From Metopolophium dirhodum (Eukaryota > Arthropoda > Insecta > Hemiptera > Aphididae): a stretch of 64,000 bases of DNA. The notes below the pieces were generated by a model. It saw only the letters and a list, made by a program, of their open reading frames with translations. It was not told the DNA's origin and did not search any database. Shown in pieces: positions 1-13,447 of this stretch. The stretch spans positions 120,811,062-120,875,061 of the forward strand of contig NC_083560.1 in assembly GCF_019925205.1 (NCBI RefSeq), written 5' to 3'. A program made the translations under genes and the position numbers. Each line of letters opens with the position of its first letter. Position 1 is the stretch's first letter.

Positions 1-1098
1 AATTGCTATGTTTGAATTTGCAGTTGTATATATAGTGTCCTCTGATAATATACATAATATAAACTACATTACATATTATTATTATTTCTTATTTCACTCG
101 ATCTTGATGATTTTTAGTTCTTATAGTTATAATTTACAAAAAACTATGTACATAATACTAGCTGTGGCACATTGTAAAAAAGATTTTCTGTTTATGTATG
201 GTACTTTAATAATAGTTACCTATATGGCTATGTATACTTACATTTATATATTATAAATTTGGCGCAAACGATATTTTGTTTTTATATCTATCAGGTATAC
301 AATTCTATATTGGCGCCAATGTCACACTGGTTTTGGTGTAAGATATATATAATATATTTTTTTAATCTTGGGCTATTATGTCATCATGTATATAGCCCGC
401 CAGTCGCCACGGGACTCCAACGCCGACGACGCCGCTGGTTAGGAGATATCCGTCTTCTGCCGCCGCCGCGCCGCGGGGTGCGGAATACCGTTTTTCGTAC
501 GGTTTTGGGAAAAAGAATAAATCGACAAACGCCATTAGCAGTGGAAAGTCCACGTGGGGCAAAAATTCGTGTACAATACAAGAGAGAGGGCCGGTAAATT
601 AATATCGGAAATCCTACAGGGATTTGTTCGGCGGCGGGACTCTGTCAAACCGCACGTAATGCACCGCGCACCTCCCCCGCGCGCCGAATTATAGCCGCAA
701 ATCCTTTTCATCGCCGCCGCGTCAAGAATACACACACACACACCCACACACCCACACCGCAAATCTATATATTATTATGTTCGTATATTATTATATATAC
801 GCGTGACGTGTGGTTAGGTTTGCATGTGTGTGTGTAGGTACCTTCGGCATTCGATATAGGGGCATACTGCAATCTATAATAGTGTAGTGGCTTTTTTTTC
901 CGCCTCGTTCCCTCTGTGTAACGTTATACGCGCGTAGTACATATTATATATATACACTTTCCCCTAATCGCGGTCGAGAGCGCACAACAGTGTGTAATAA
1001 AATATAATATATATTATATACCATGTATATAGCGTATATATTTTATTAGAAATTCATTGCTCCGCCAATGCGTGCGTGCGTGTGTGCGTGTGGACTCG

Positions 1099-1134
<36 letters not shown>

Positions 1135-3253
1135 GGGAGCTTTATTATTAAAAAGAAAGAGAGAGAGAGAAAACCGCACCGCTAAACCGCGTACGCAAGT
1201 GCCATAGAGAAAAGTCCGCGCGGCTCGTCGCGGGGGGTTGTGCGGCGGGCGCGGGCGGGAGACGATCCCTTTTTCGGCATTCAAAACCAACGTGCCGGAA
1301 AATCGCGTCTTGTGCGGTGCTCGGCCCGCCGTGTGTCTAATCTAAACTTTGAAGTACTGCTGCCGCACTGCACTGGCCGCCGCCGCCGCCGCCACCCCCG
1401 CACCGCCGATCGCGCGCACGCGCACTGGGGCATATGTACCGCGCGAATCCCCGAGAGGGTTCCGGCGGCGGAGGTTTTCTCGTTAATGACCGCGCGCGTA
1501 TGTACGAACAACTGTTCGCTGTACGTAAGCCGCCACTGCCCGCCACATCTGTGTACAACTCACTCTCGTCTGTAGGTCGTCGTCGTCACTCGTCGATGTG
1601 TTGCATAATATATACTTGCGATATTATTATACTGTACGTCATTATTATGATATTATTGTTAATATATATATAATAGGTATAGGTAATATATTATTATGTG
1701 TGTATGCGATGTAGGTGTGTATCCGTGATTATATTATATTTTTATTACCCGCACCTATTGTTGTGGTCGTCGACGTTGTCGTTGCGCGCATCTATACACC
1801 GACAACACCGGTGGGACCAACGCGTGAACAATAATAATACTATCGTGTAAAGCAGAAATCGAAATCCTGTAGGTACTCACCTAAAGGCAATTGACGGGAT
1901 TTTAGTTTTAATTTTTTCCATATTACTGCACAAACACTCGAACAAATAAATAATAAAAACAAACGATTGGAGTTGGCCTACCAACTGCACTGTTTCTACT
2001 CAGTATATAATTTATATTATAATTTATAATTTATAGTATAGTATTATCTTACAGTACCGATGAAAACAAAACACTCGTCTCATAGTATTGACTTATAAAG
2101 CCATAATAAGCCATAAATAACCGCTAACTAGCTGGGATCAGAATCGTGGGATGATTTACCATTATTCGTAACGTAATTAAAAGATAACACACCACTTAAG
2201 AGAGAGAAGTGAGACAGCGGATATAATTAAATTCAAAGAGCAATGTTTACAATTTACAAATACTTTTTTTGGCATTTGCCCATGTTTTTTATTGTACATG
2301 GAATAATATTATATACGTGTGAAAAGTCGCATAGTCTTTTTTTGCATTCATTTGGAAGTTATTTCAGCATATAGTTATTACAGTGAAACATTTTGATTAA
2401 TATATTAATACCTATAGGTGTTCCAAAACACCTAAATAATTTTTTGAAATGAACCAAACAACGCGCACTACAACTCAGTCAACCAAGATCCTTTTATAAA
2501 CGGTGAAATTTGAATCCCAAAAGCCCTCCTTAAAATAAAAATATAGGGAGATAGAAAATCTGACGATGACTACAATAAGACTTAGCGAAATTAATGTACA
2601 ACTATCATCACTTTCAAAAAGGTTTTGTATGGGCTACCAAATTTAGTATTAGATATAACAAAATATATGGAGGGCATATGAATTGGGTACAAAGTCAAGT
2701 AAACGTATCCGTTCGAGTGAATTGCATCCGGAAACATTCATAAATGGTTCCCAAAGTAATATTGTCAAATAAAATTTACATTAGTCTTGTACTTAGCCTA
2801 AATACTAGTATATTTTATTTTTTGGTTGTTCTAGATTATTATAGTATGTATTATTATTATTATTATTGTATGAATCTGTATGACCGGAGGTATAGTAAAG
2901 GACTTGTCCCATAAAATATTAAATAAATAAATACTTTATAATTTAATATATTTTTTAAATCAAACATACAATAATAATACATCAATAGGTATATATCATA
3001 TAATTTATATATGCTTACATAGTTACATATGGATAATAATTAAATAAACAGTATATTATACAATTCATGAAATAATTACTTTAAAATTACACAATATACA
3101 GTATACCTAATAATCGTATACGAGTATACTACATAATATTATTATATATATATCATAGGTATACTCATATGCCCTATATAATTTATTATATTCTATATAA
3201 TATTGTTTGACGTACGTGGTAAATAACATATTATGTATATGGCATAGATACAA

Positions 3254-3420
3254 TATGATTCTGAGAGGAGCAACAAAAGTATTGGTTTTACAATAATGTG
3301 TTTTAATTTTTTTCTCTTATATACGATTATATCTATGTATTTTGTCTCAACACATCAAGATTGATAAATAGTAGAAAGATTGTTTCGATCCTATATAGGC
3401 ATGCGAACGGGGTTTTACTG
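3254..3420 (+). repeat. Copy of a dispersed repeat related to the fold-back element
   Basis: GATTCTGAGAGGAGCAACAA followed by AGTATTGGTTTTACAATAATG matches the start of a copy at 10383 and the arms of the element at 25464-26643. Only one arm is visible here. Boundaries are approximate. Confidence 0.5.
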
Positions 3421-4527
3421 TTGTAGGGTATGTCAATAAAAACTCGTAGACTCTTGGAATTTGGAAAAGTACTATTTATATCCCCTTGAAATGCCTTTTT
3501 ACACTTAAGAATTCAATATTAGAAAAAATTAAAATTTCGTTTTCAAAAACTGGTCGAAGAAATAATAATTAAAGAAGTATAGACGAGTACTAGCATCAAA
3601 CCTATTGTACAGGCAAAACGTCGACTTGAAATGAAGTCAATAAATATATCAATTTTTGAAGGAACTTAAAAAAAATTGATACTTTAATGACAAATTTAAT
3701 TGGATTTTTGTTTTTAGAAGAAATTTCACATACAATGCTAATGTATGTGCAGTACGCACGCGGCACACCTTTGGATCAATCTTCAATATTGATAATATTA
3801 TATAGTTTCTAGTACATATTGTGGGGGTAGTACTGTAATTTGGAGTATTGAAAGTAGGAAATTCCTGTAGGAATTTTCATAATAATTGAAAAAAACTAAC
3901 AAAGCTCCCCAGAGAAATGGTAATATTTCACAGAAGTACTGGATTTTGTTTATCGTTGTAATTCAAAAAATATTACCTTTAGAGTTTAGACACTTGACAT
4001 TTTCACCAAATATCTATATATATATATATAGGTATTAGCATTTTATAGATACAATATTCGATGAAAATTCACCAATAATAAGGGAACTGATTTTCCGAAA
4101 CTATATATATAATATATTTTACAGAAGTAAACGGTTATCAATACTTTAACTCGATACCCGAGATTCGGACCAGGTCATTTTATAATAATATTATAATATC
4201 GTACAGGGAAGCTGCGGCGGTGGTGGAATCCTGCAATAATTATCTTACGAATCTACAGACGCAGTGGCATATAAATATAAATATATTATATTATATTATT
4301 ATTGTTCAGGAATAACGGTGTGTATACAGTGTGTACCTAGTGGTTAGTAAGTACACATATACACCAATAGTACCAAGTTATATTATACACGCACGCATCG
4401 CCTCCGTTTACCGGAGGCGAGTACAACGGCGGCGGCGGCGGGAGCTTAGGGATCCCCGAGTGGCAGTAAAAAATAACAACATTAATAATGTAAAAAAAAT
4501 AAATAAAAAAATAAAAACTCTGCGCTT

Positions 4528-4530
<3 letters not shown>

Positions 4531-4559
<29 letters not shown>
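4531..4559 (+). repeat. (AC)n microsatellite
   Basis: A 29-nt AC run followed shortly by GT-rich sequence, giving a potential hairpin. Accounts for the His-Thr open frames here. Confidence 0.95.
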
Positions 4560-4562
<3 letters not shown>

Positions 4563-7500
4563 GTATATATGTGTTTGTGTGTGTGTGTTTGTACGAATTC
4601 CCCCGTGTCGTTTCGCGCCGGCGAAAAAAAAAATATATATATATAAATAAATAAAAAATAATGGTCGTCGCCGTTTGCAGCCGGTACGCACTCGCACACA
4701 CACACGCACACCCATATACGCGTATTAAACGCATCTGTGTGTGTGTACTGGATACAGTGATTTTACAACTATACCGGTACACAAAAGGTCCGCAGCTAAA
4801 ATAAACGATTCTCTTTGTATACTCGCATATATATATGCGAGTGAGCGCGTTTGTGTGTGTGAGTTCGCGCGAGCGCTAGCGCGTGTGTCACACGGCGGCG
4901 TATTTACTCAAAGTATTAGCGACGGGCTGTCGGAGGGTGCGGGGGGAGAAGTGGGTCTCGTGTGGGTGTGCAGCGCGCATCCATTTTCGCGTATATATAT
5001 TATATAAGCGAATATGTATGTACATACTATACTGTATATAGGTATATGTGTTGAATATCCGTTTCTAAAACGTAGGTACATAGAGCACCCGTTTTATTAT
5101 TAATTATTTCCTCGCGACGGTGCGCAACTGCCGCCGCCGACCTCGCACATAATATAGTTATATATTATTATAATATAATAAAAACAACAACAATAATAAA
5201 AATAATAATAATAATGTAGTTAGGGGAGCGTACAACAGCGATTTTGTTGAAAATGATTTAAACGCCCTGAATAGTAAAAAAAAAAAATAATAAAAATGAA
5301 GAAGTATATATGACAAGATATCGCAGTTATCTATATATATTGCAGCGCAGTCTAACAATATCATTATCAAATTTAAAATTATGTAAGTACTCCCCTCCCC
5401 CTTCCACCATAAGTTTTTCAATTTTTTTCATGCAAATATTTACTATTTACTATTTCAATTCCTGTAAATTCCTGATCCGCTTTTTGTAATTCCTGCAAGT
5501 CTATAGGTTCGCAATTGCACGCAATGCTAACGTGTTGGAAACTTTCACTCCTCGTAATTACATTATTTTTTTTCAATAAACCAACTTTTAAAAATGTTCT
5601 GTTGCTGTTAGTTTATGAACATATACACTTTTAGATACAATACAATATTTTCCTTTTTCACGAAATATTTCGAGAAAATAAATTCCATGAAATTTTAAAA
5701 CATCAATTGAAGGTTATGACTTATAGGTAGTACGTACTATATTATGTACCTGATACCTTCATGAAAAATAAATTATTAGATGTGTATAGTATCCACTAAT
5801 TGTATAAGCTCGTGAAAGCTTAGTTTGTAAGAGTTTCCCAAATTTCGTATTCTTTTTGTTTTCTGTAATGCTATTCCTGTAAATTGTAATAATATTGCCA
5901 CTGTTCTTATATTGATAATGTGCATAACACAACAACTGCATTTATCGACAAAATAACGGTCGATAACTGTAAGTTCTCAAGGATTATCGGCCAGTATAGT
6001 ATGCCACGCCAGCTATTTGTATAAGTCTAATAATAATATTATCGATACAATAACAGATTGCATTTCTACAATAATGATGACATGCTACGAGTTTCAACTT
6101 CAACGAGCAAATAAGCACACGGTTGTGTCAGACCCAGAGGGATATACTGGTATGGGACATTGTTATTTTTAGGCGCATGATGCTTATATAATATATTATA
6201 TTATATTGTACCTACCTATATCGATGTAAAAAAATTTAGAAAACGAGTTTTAAATTAAACCTGCAGGGCCAATCGTGATGGACATGTGGGGTGTAAGGGT
6301 GCCTATGCGCCCCGGGCACAGATATATTCGGGCATATTCGATGACGCTGTACTTACGCCATACATAATACATATATATATATGTGAAGGGGTGATTATCT
6401 TATATATGGGGCACAAAATTATAATATCATGGTTCTGCAATACGCAATTACAATTTACCTGTATACCTAGTATAATATTTATGGTTATAACGTGATAAAA
6501 TATATAGAATAAGGTAAATGAAAGGGTGGATTTAAGGGGATTGAGATCATATTGAAGACAGACCAGGAGTCTCCACAGTTTTATAATTATTTTACAGTTT
6601 ATATAGGTACCATAAAATAAAAATAATATAGAAAGAACTTAATTGATATTGAAATATTAACAAATTAAATAAATTACACTAAAGCGTAATAAATTTGTAT
6701 TATTTTAAATTATAAGACGTAACTAATATAGGTAGGTAATATATCTGTTTATTCAAATGAAAACAATTTTGAAAATATAAAGAATAAGAGTTCCAATTAC
6801 TGTATACCTGTAAATCTAATTATTGTTTTTATAATATGCTATTATTTTTACATTTAATTTTTGCTCGTCATATTTTTTATTTGAGGTCTCATAAATATTG
6901 TTCTGGTCTGAAGCAGCAAGGTGCCTCATATGTATAGGAACCAGCTCATACCTAAATCTAGCCTCGACCCGAATGTATTATATTTAGGTATATATAGATA
7001 CCTAACCTAAATATAATACGTGTATAGTGGACTCATTCAGATGACTAGTGTTTGAAAATTTCAAGAAATTTAAAAAAATTTAGTATTTCAAATGTGTAAA
7101 ATATTATCAGTATTTTGATATTGTTTAATTTTTAAATAAGTTTTATATTTACATATAATTGTCATAAATTACTTTCATAATTGTATAATACCTAACCTTT
7201 GGTATTATACATTTAAAATGGTATTCAAAATTTTTAAATATTTTAATGTTTAAATGATACAAGACGTATAGGTATACAATAGTATACAATATGTGTATTG
7301 TATACCTACTGAATTCTTACATTAGAATTTAAAACACTAAACTTCGTGTTAAAAAAATAAATAAATTGTGTTAAAAAAAATTTCAATGTTTCACGTATTT
7401 GTGAAATATTTCAAAATTAAATATTTCAAAATTAAATATTTCATCCTTCAAACACTACCGACAATGACCGACACCCGCGCGTGTATGATGACATCGTATA

Positions 7501-8103
7501 ATACGCACTATATACATGAACTGCGAAAAACTGTAAAGGTCTTGAGCTCCACATACCTACCTATATATATATATCATATCATAAAATTGGTATTATAACC
7601 GTTATAATAATGTATAGGTGTGCTCCGGGAATTATACGGGGCGGTTGCGGACGCAGCGCGGTGGTCGAGTAATTAATAATTTTATTTAATACCCTATAGG
7701 CACATCCCACACCACACACACGCTGGAGCGGATGATCGTGCCGCGACACGTGCGTGCGCGACGACGTGTAATTGGACTAGTGTAGTTTAAGTGTGTAATT
7801 CGATTTCGGCGGCGGCGTCACTAAATTGCTTTGCACGCGCCCGTACACCTTTACCCAATCCTCTTAACGGCGGTGTCGGCTGTATAGTATGCGACGAAAT
7901 CCTTATAAGTAGTTAAATTTCGGTAAATCGCGGTGTACAGTCGCGAGAGCTGAGCTCGAGGATAATGCACCATAAAACCTGCAACGCTCGCGCAGTACCC
8001 GCGGTTAAATATAAATTATTATATAATATATATATATGTAGGTCTCGCCGTGGCCAAAAATATTTTGATATCCTCTTAATACCGCCGTCGCCGCCGCCGC
8101 TCG

Positions 8104-8130
8104 TAACAACAACAACAACAACAACAACAA
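8104..8130 (+). repeat. (AAC)n microsatellite
   Basis: Nine AAC units followed by AAT. It gives a poly-Val tract in the 171-codon minus-strand frame that covers 7913-8428. Confidence 0.95.
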
Positions 8131-8584
8131 TAATAACGACAACAACCATAATACAACTTGGCTTTTTTTCCCGCGGTGGATTATCGCGGGCAGACGTGCA
8201 GTACGCTAAACCGAGCGACCCGCGGCAGCCGATTGACGCGTAAAACAAATAAAATGATTTATATGTACACACGATTACTGCGAGAGTAGCGTGGCAGTAG
8301 TTGGCCGCAGTTACAAGTAGGCAGTAGCAGCTATTAGTAGCCACGACCGTATGGTTTAAATCAAAATATATGACATTATACATTGTACGTTTGTGCATGT
8401 GTGTGTGTATGCATTTTGTTTTTCGCACACGTCGGAAAAACGAATTTTACTTTTATCTGATGTAATATTGTTATGTTATTCTTATACTATTAAGGCGACT
8501 TACGAGTTATGTCAAGCCGTGACCAGTGCGGTGCACCAGCCAGTTGCAATATTATAAATGCTATAAATCTTACACAAGTAAACA

Positions 8585-8968
8585 TTTTTTTTTTTTTTTT
8601 TTAATTAACTTATTAAAGCCTCGGCGTCTAAGTCCATTGGGTGCATCAACTATGCAAGGGTTCACATTTCATCTTAAATTACATTAGTATTGATCTATAA
8701 GTTACATGTCACAAAAGATTGATTTAATTTATTGGTCTTAATTACATAGGTAATTGTGTTTTTTATGTTGTCCGGATAAATGGTTTCTGAGGGAATATAT
8801 TTTGGCACTCCTGCTTCCCATTTATCCGTTTCAAAAAAAAGGCATTCTGATATGATGTGTTTGATTGTGAGAGGTGTACCACAAATATAGCACGTATAGG
8901 AGGGAAGACCGACCGCCCCTCTTCATCAGGTACTGGTCAGTTAACGACGTGTGTCCAATTCGTATTCT
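8585..8968 (-). mobile_element. 5'-truncated non-LTR retrotransposon (LINE) tail with poly(A) and target duplication
   Basis: Read on the minus strand, the insertion starts inside the C-terminal coding region and ends in an 18-nt poly(A) (T-run 8585-8602 on the plus strand). The 7-mer GTAAACA flanks it at 8578-8584 and 8969-8975, a plausible target-site duplication. The 5' truncation, A tail and short direct repeats are the usual signature of target-primed reverse transcription. The superfamily is probably Jockey/I/R1-like from the coding remnant; assignment to one clade is not possible from this length. Confidence 0.85.
8690..8968 (-). pseudogene. C-terminal remnant of a LINE reverse transcriptase/RNase H polyprotein (frameshifted)
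   Basis: On the minus strand one frame gives RIRIGHTSLTDQYLMKRGGR, the conserved end of the RNase H region in Jockey/I-type elements. One base out of that frame it continues as CYICGTPLTIKHIISEC, the C-x2-C...H...C zinc-binding tail that normally follows, then runs to a TAG stop near 8690. The two halves lie in adjacent frames, so the copy carries a one-base frameshift as well as lacking everything upstream. It is a dead fragment. Confidence 0.8.
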
Positions 8969-10382
8969 GTAAACATATATAGAATCTAACTCCGTCTAAG
9001 CGCTTCAAGCGTTAGATATTTCTAGCGGACTAAAATAAAAAATCTCTATATAGTTGCACCTACTGGACACGGTCGTTAATCATAATAATATTGTATAATA
9101 TGTATGGCATCAGGACCTAGGTTCATCATGCTCACGGAATAGACGAAACGATAAAAACATAAAGCAAGTAAGTAGGCACCCATGAAAAACAATATACATC
9201 ATATTATTACTGTATACATTTAACTGTGTATAGTATTATAATAACGAATCGCCGCCTCGTGACAACTATATACGCGATTATATCGCCTTCTCCAGGCTCT
9301 GAGTTCCCCTCGTTTCCACCAACCAGCCTCTGTTTTCTATAAACCACGCGTTACGATCGTTCCAATATTATATATATATAATATAAAATATAATAATATG
9401 TTACATCCAACAACGTGTACCTCTCCTATTATAATACAGTGAATAAATATTATTTTAATAACGTCGTGCGCGCACATACATATTATATATTATAATTTAT
9501 AAATAGAAGACAAATATTGTTATTATATATAATATATTATAAACGCACGATATGATATACACATCGTGTAAAATATATAATACAATAATGATAACTTATA
9601 TACGCGCGCGCGCGCTCGTAATTGATGTATCCGTGGTGGTTGGATTATAATAATAATATTATAACGACGACGAAGGATTAAAAATGAAATAAAAATGTTT
9701 GAAAAATGTATATATTATTATTATTATAACGTTTACTCCAAGTCGGTACCGACGGCAGCGGCGGCGGTGCACCTGTGTATACGGTTCCGCGTGTGCAGTG
9801 TGTAGCAATGTACTCGGCGCGTGTTCGTTTTCCTAAGCTCATACGCTGATGGGCGGACGAGCGACGAGTGAAATAATTTATTTATCGAACGAGCTAACCC
9901 TGCGGGGTCGCAATAATAACACGAGGGATTTCACACGAAACTGTCGTCGACGCCGCACAGGTTCAGTCCGATCGTCCACCGGTGACATTATTATACCTGA
10001 ATGTATTTCAATAAAGTCCAGTAGTTGTGTCATATAGCCAGGGACTGGAACCGAACCTAATAGAACCAGTTCTGAAACCGGAACCTTTAAAATATTTAGA
10101 ACCAGAACCGAAACCGTTATTTTAATAAATAAAATACCGCGGGACTTGACCCGGAATCTTTAAATTAAAAAAGCTCATTTAGGTTCAAAAATAAAATTAT
10201 TGTATATTTTATCATAATTTTATGGTATTACACTGTTTTGTATGTATAAGCTACGTATGATCATATGAGTTTTCTAATATTTCTCATACTATTCATTCCG
10301 GATAGGTATTTAAAATTATTATACTTTTCGGTAACTAAATTATTTGGATGAATTGTGTATGTGTATAAATTATTAGATAATA

Positions 10383-10720
10383 GATTCTGAGCGGAGCAAT
10401 AAATGTATTGGTTTTACAATGATGAATGTTTTTTTGGGTGTCCAACAAGTTACACTTTTCAATTTTTATAGTAGAAAAATGCATCATTGTCAATTTCGAG
10501 GGTGGTTTCGGGCAGCAAATTGGATCTAGTTGGGCAACTTTGAGGGTCAAAAGTAAAATAATTCCCTTACTTTTCTCAATTGGGAAAAACTCATAAAAAT
10601 AATAGCAATATTTACGCTATACCTATCAGTTTTCGACAAAATCAATTTTGTTTTTTTGTTGTAATTCAAAAAATAAGAACTGTATAATGTTTATAAACTT
10701 GAAATACTGTAAAATTACAT
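10383..10720 (+). repeat. Copy of a dispersed repeat related to the fold-back element
   Basis: Begins GATTCTGAGCGGAGCAATAA and continues TGTATTGGTTTTACAATGATG, the same word order as at 3254 and in the arms of 25464-26643. Its downstream part includes GTTGTAATTCAAAAAATA, also found near 3957. Single arm, boundaries approximate; the open frame on the opposite strand (10335-10550) is a by-product of the repeat. Confidence 0.5.
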
Positions 10721-12342
10721 ATACCTATATAGTTAATACGTATAATAATACATTTATACATAAACATTATACCTATAGCATAATATAGTCATATTTATAC
10801 ACGTTTATCTCTCTCTAAGTACCTAAGATAATTGTCATAACTTAGATGTATCATTGTTTCGATCGTACCTATAATATATCTGCACTCAGACGGCGTTAAC
10901 GAGCGGATATTAATCTCAAAATTGAAATAACAATGTGATTATAAACGTATATATAATATATGTGTACAATGTACCTATAGTTATCAGTTTGTAAATGTAC
11001 CTACCTATTATCGCTAATGCATATACTACCTATAGTCTATATAGTCTAGTAAAAACCACCAATTATAATCACTAATAAGTAATAACATTATACATATATT
11101 TATAGTATAGGTATATAGGTATATTTAAGTTATATAGGAACATAATTATATATATTAAGGACTGCAATGGTAGTCATGAAATATTTTTGTTTATTTTTTT
11201 TGTTATATTATATACTTTATCCTTAAATTTTATGTTTTAGTTCATAATATTAATCTAAAACTAAAAATATTGAAGCTACTGCAAAAGCTCACTATAAATA
11301 ATTACAACTACATAGTATTATTTAAATATTATTTGTAATTTTTTTTTGTTAAATTAAGCCACGAAAATAATTCCATACTTTTCAACTAAATCGATATAAA
11401 AATATCAAACATTACATTTTTATCTCTGATACCTATACAATACATTTTAAAGCAACAAATATTTTTAAAAGCTACCTTGTTAAAATATTTATTTTTATCT
11501 TTCAGAATTTTTACTTTATACATTCATTGTAGACGGTAAGGTATATTAATAATACTAACTAATATATTACAAGGGAAGGATTTCATTGAGAAAAAATGCC
11601 TTTTTTTATTTTATTCCAAATTACTTAGGTATGTCATACTGACTACGTATTATAACAAGTATAGAATTTATTTGTCGAGTCGGTGTATCAGAGTAAGAAT
11701 GTCATAAATAATGAGGTTAAAATGAATATTTTTAAATTTCGATTTTTTTAATAAAACGTTTGGATATCGATATTTACCATCGTGCAAAATGTGTATACAA
11801 TGTGAATAAGTGAATAACTCAGAGAAACAATAATAATAATATAATTTGGTACTAATATTATATGTATAGTTAATATACTTTCTACAGCGACATGCTGAGG
11901 CCACTGAACACAACGATTTCTACTGTTCACGCTCGACTGCTGGCGAAAATTCACTGCAACTGCGTCGTAGCCTTTCTGCTGAAGCTAAGGAACACACTCG
12001 CGAACATTTACATCGCCATTAAGTCTAGAAGACGTGCGTTCGGAATTTCGGCCGAATGCGGGTGAACAAAATAAAAACAAAAGTATTCGTTTAATAATAT
12101 ATTACGCTTTATGGCAGCGCCTACAATATATATGTATACGTGTGTATTATATGCTCGGAGGAAAAAAGGTTTATAGTGACAGCTGCTGCGGATCCGGCGC
12201 GGCTTCATCCTATATTATATGCTCATATATGTGTAACGAGGATAGGTGTATGCATTACTATACGCGGTATAGCAGTAAATACGACGGCGGAGATGAGTTT
12301 TCCGGGAAAAATATACGAGGAAAAATGAAACGAATAGCAACT

Positions 12343-12343
12343 A

Positions 12344-12375
<32 letters not shown>
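12343..12375 (+). repeat. (TTA)n microsatellite
   Basis: About eleven TTA units; the source of the poly-Leu stretch in the long open frame over this region. Confidence 0.95.
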
Positions 12376-12377
<2 letters not shown>

Positions 12378-13418
12378 CACCAACAATCATATACGCCGTA
12401 TTATATTATACAATAATGTACATAACGGCTCCGAAAACATATCGTGTCGCACGTGCATAAGTATGATATTATGGTATACTATTATACCTAGGTATATTAT
12501 ACGTCACGCCCGGAGCAGTGGTATTATATATAATATATATTAAACTATATTGTTATGATACATATTATATATTATTATATATGTCGTGCCTTGTGGTGCG
12601 CCGGAAAATGGGAAGCGTTTCTGCAGAGAAGTTTTTCCGGCTCACCGCCACCGGAAAACCTCTTTCATCGTCGTCTTCGTCGTCGTCGTAGATGTGTGTT
12701 CGGGAATGCGCGCGTGTGTGCAAGTGTGGTAACAAAATGGCTGCCGCCGTTGGGATCAATATATTTCTCTCTCCACACACACACACACTCACACGCGCTC
12801 GCTCGTACCTACAACACGCACACACACACACATACATACCGACACAAGCGCACACGTAAGTTTTTATTATTTTTCCTATACTCTCCGCAGCAACGTTGGC
12901 GGGGAAACAAATAGCGCGTTCGGGGGCGACCTCATCTGTTCGACCGGCCAAACAACGGTGACGATCATAAGTATAAGGTACATAATGTTATAAGTTTTCA
13001 ATAATATCGTATTAAGCCCCCAACCAACCGATATCATCAAGCTCAGCCAATTATTTCTATCGGTAACATATTATCAACCTGCTGTGACGGACATCAGCAC
13101 AAACCATACAACAACATAATGTTATCACAACCATAATAAACCTCTAAACTAACTATAATTCATCATCTTTATCTATCCGTTATACTTATAATTATTTACC
13201 ATTATTAACCATTTCGTAATCCGTGTGGCTTAATATAGTTAATTTACACGTTCGATGGCCACAGCAGCCGCTGATTGTTTTTCTTGATAAAAAAAAATAA
13301 ATACTATATTAATGATTGTACGCGCGCTTCATATTATCATTATTAATTATTATTATCGTACGACGATATTTGCCGCATTATTAAATAGTTTTGTTTCGGT
13401 TCACGGCAAATCAATTAG

Positions 13419-13447
13419 CGACGACGACGACGACGACGACGACGACG
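13419..13447 (+). repeat. (GAC)n microsatellite
   Basis: Nine or so GAC/ACG units. It is CpG-rich and gives poly-Arg on the complementary strand. Confidence 0.95.

Larger units (their letters stand above)
1..8577. other. Noncoding stretch with CpG-rich patches
   Basis: AT-rich DNA with CpG-rich patches at about 398-760, 1185-1600, 4390-4990 and 7620-8240 and one dispersed repeat copy at 3254. The stretch 2440-2900 has more even composition and could be a decayed transposon, but no domain was recognised. A fragment at about 6255-6330 with GTGCCTATGCGCCCCGGGC resembles the GC-rich part of a mobile element, without ends. No gene supported. Confidence 0.6.

Noticed and set aside
7913..8428. 171-codon open frame on minus, the second longest after the BESS frame
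   Set aside because: It crosses the (AAC)n repeat (giving poly-Val) and CpG-rich DNA. There is no domain and no splice structure.
10036..10170. Possible hAT element starting CAGGGACTGGAACCG
   Set aside because: No matching right end or 8-bp duplication was found.
12034..12543. 169-codon open frame on plus
   Set aside because: Its centre is poly-Leu from the (TTA)n repeat and the ends are AT-rich noncoding sequence. No recognisable protein.
12739..12855. Possible small coding exon ATGGCTGCC... with donor GTAAGT
   Set aside because: Most of the frame is a CA-repeat and no acceptor or partner exon with matching phase was seen.
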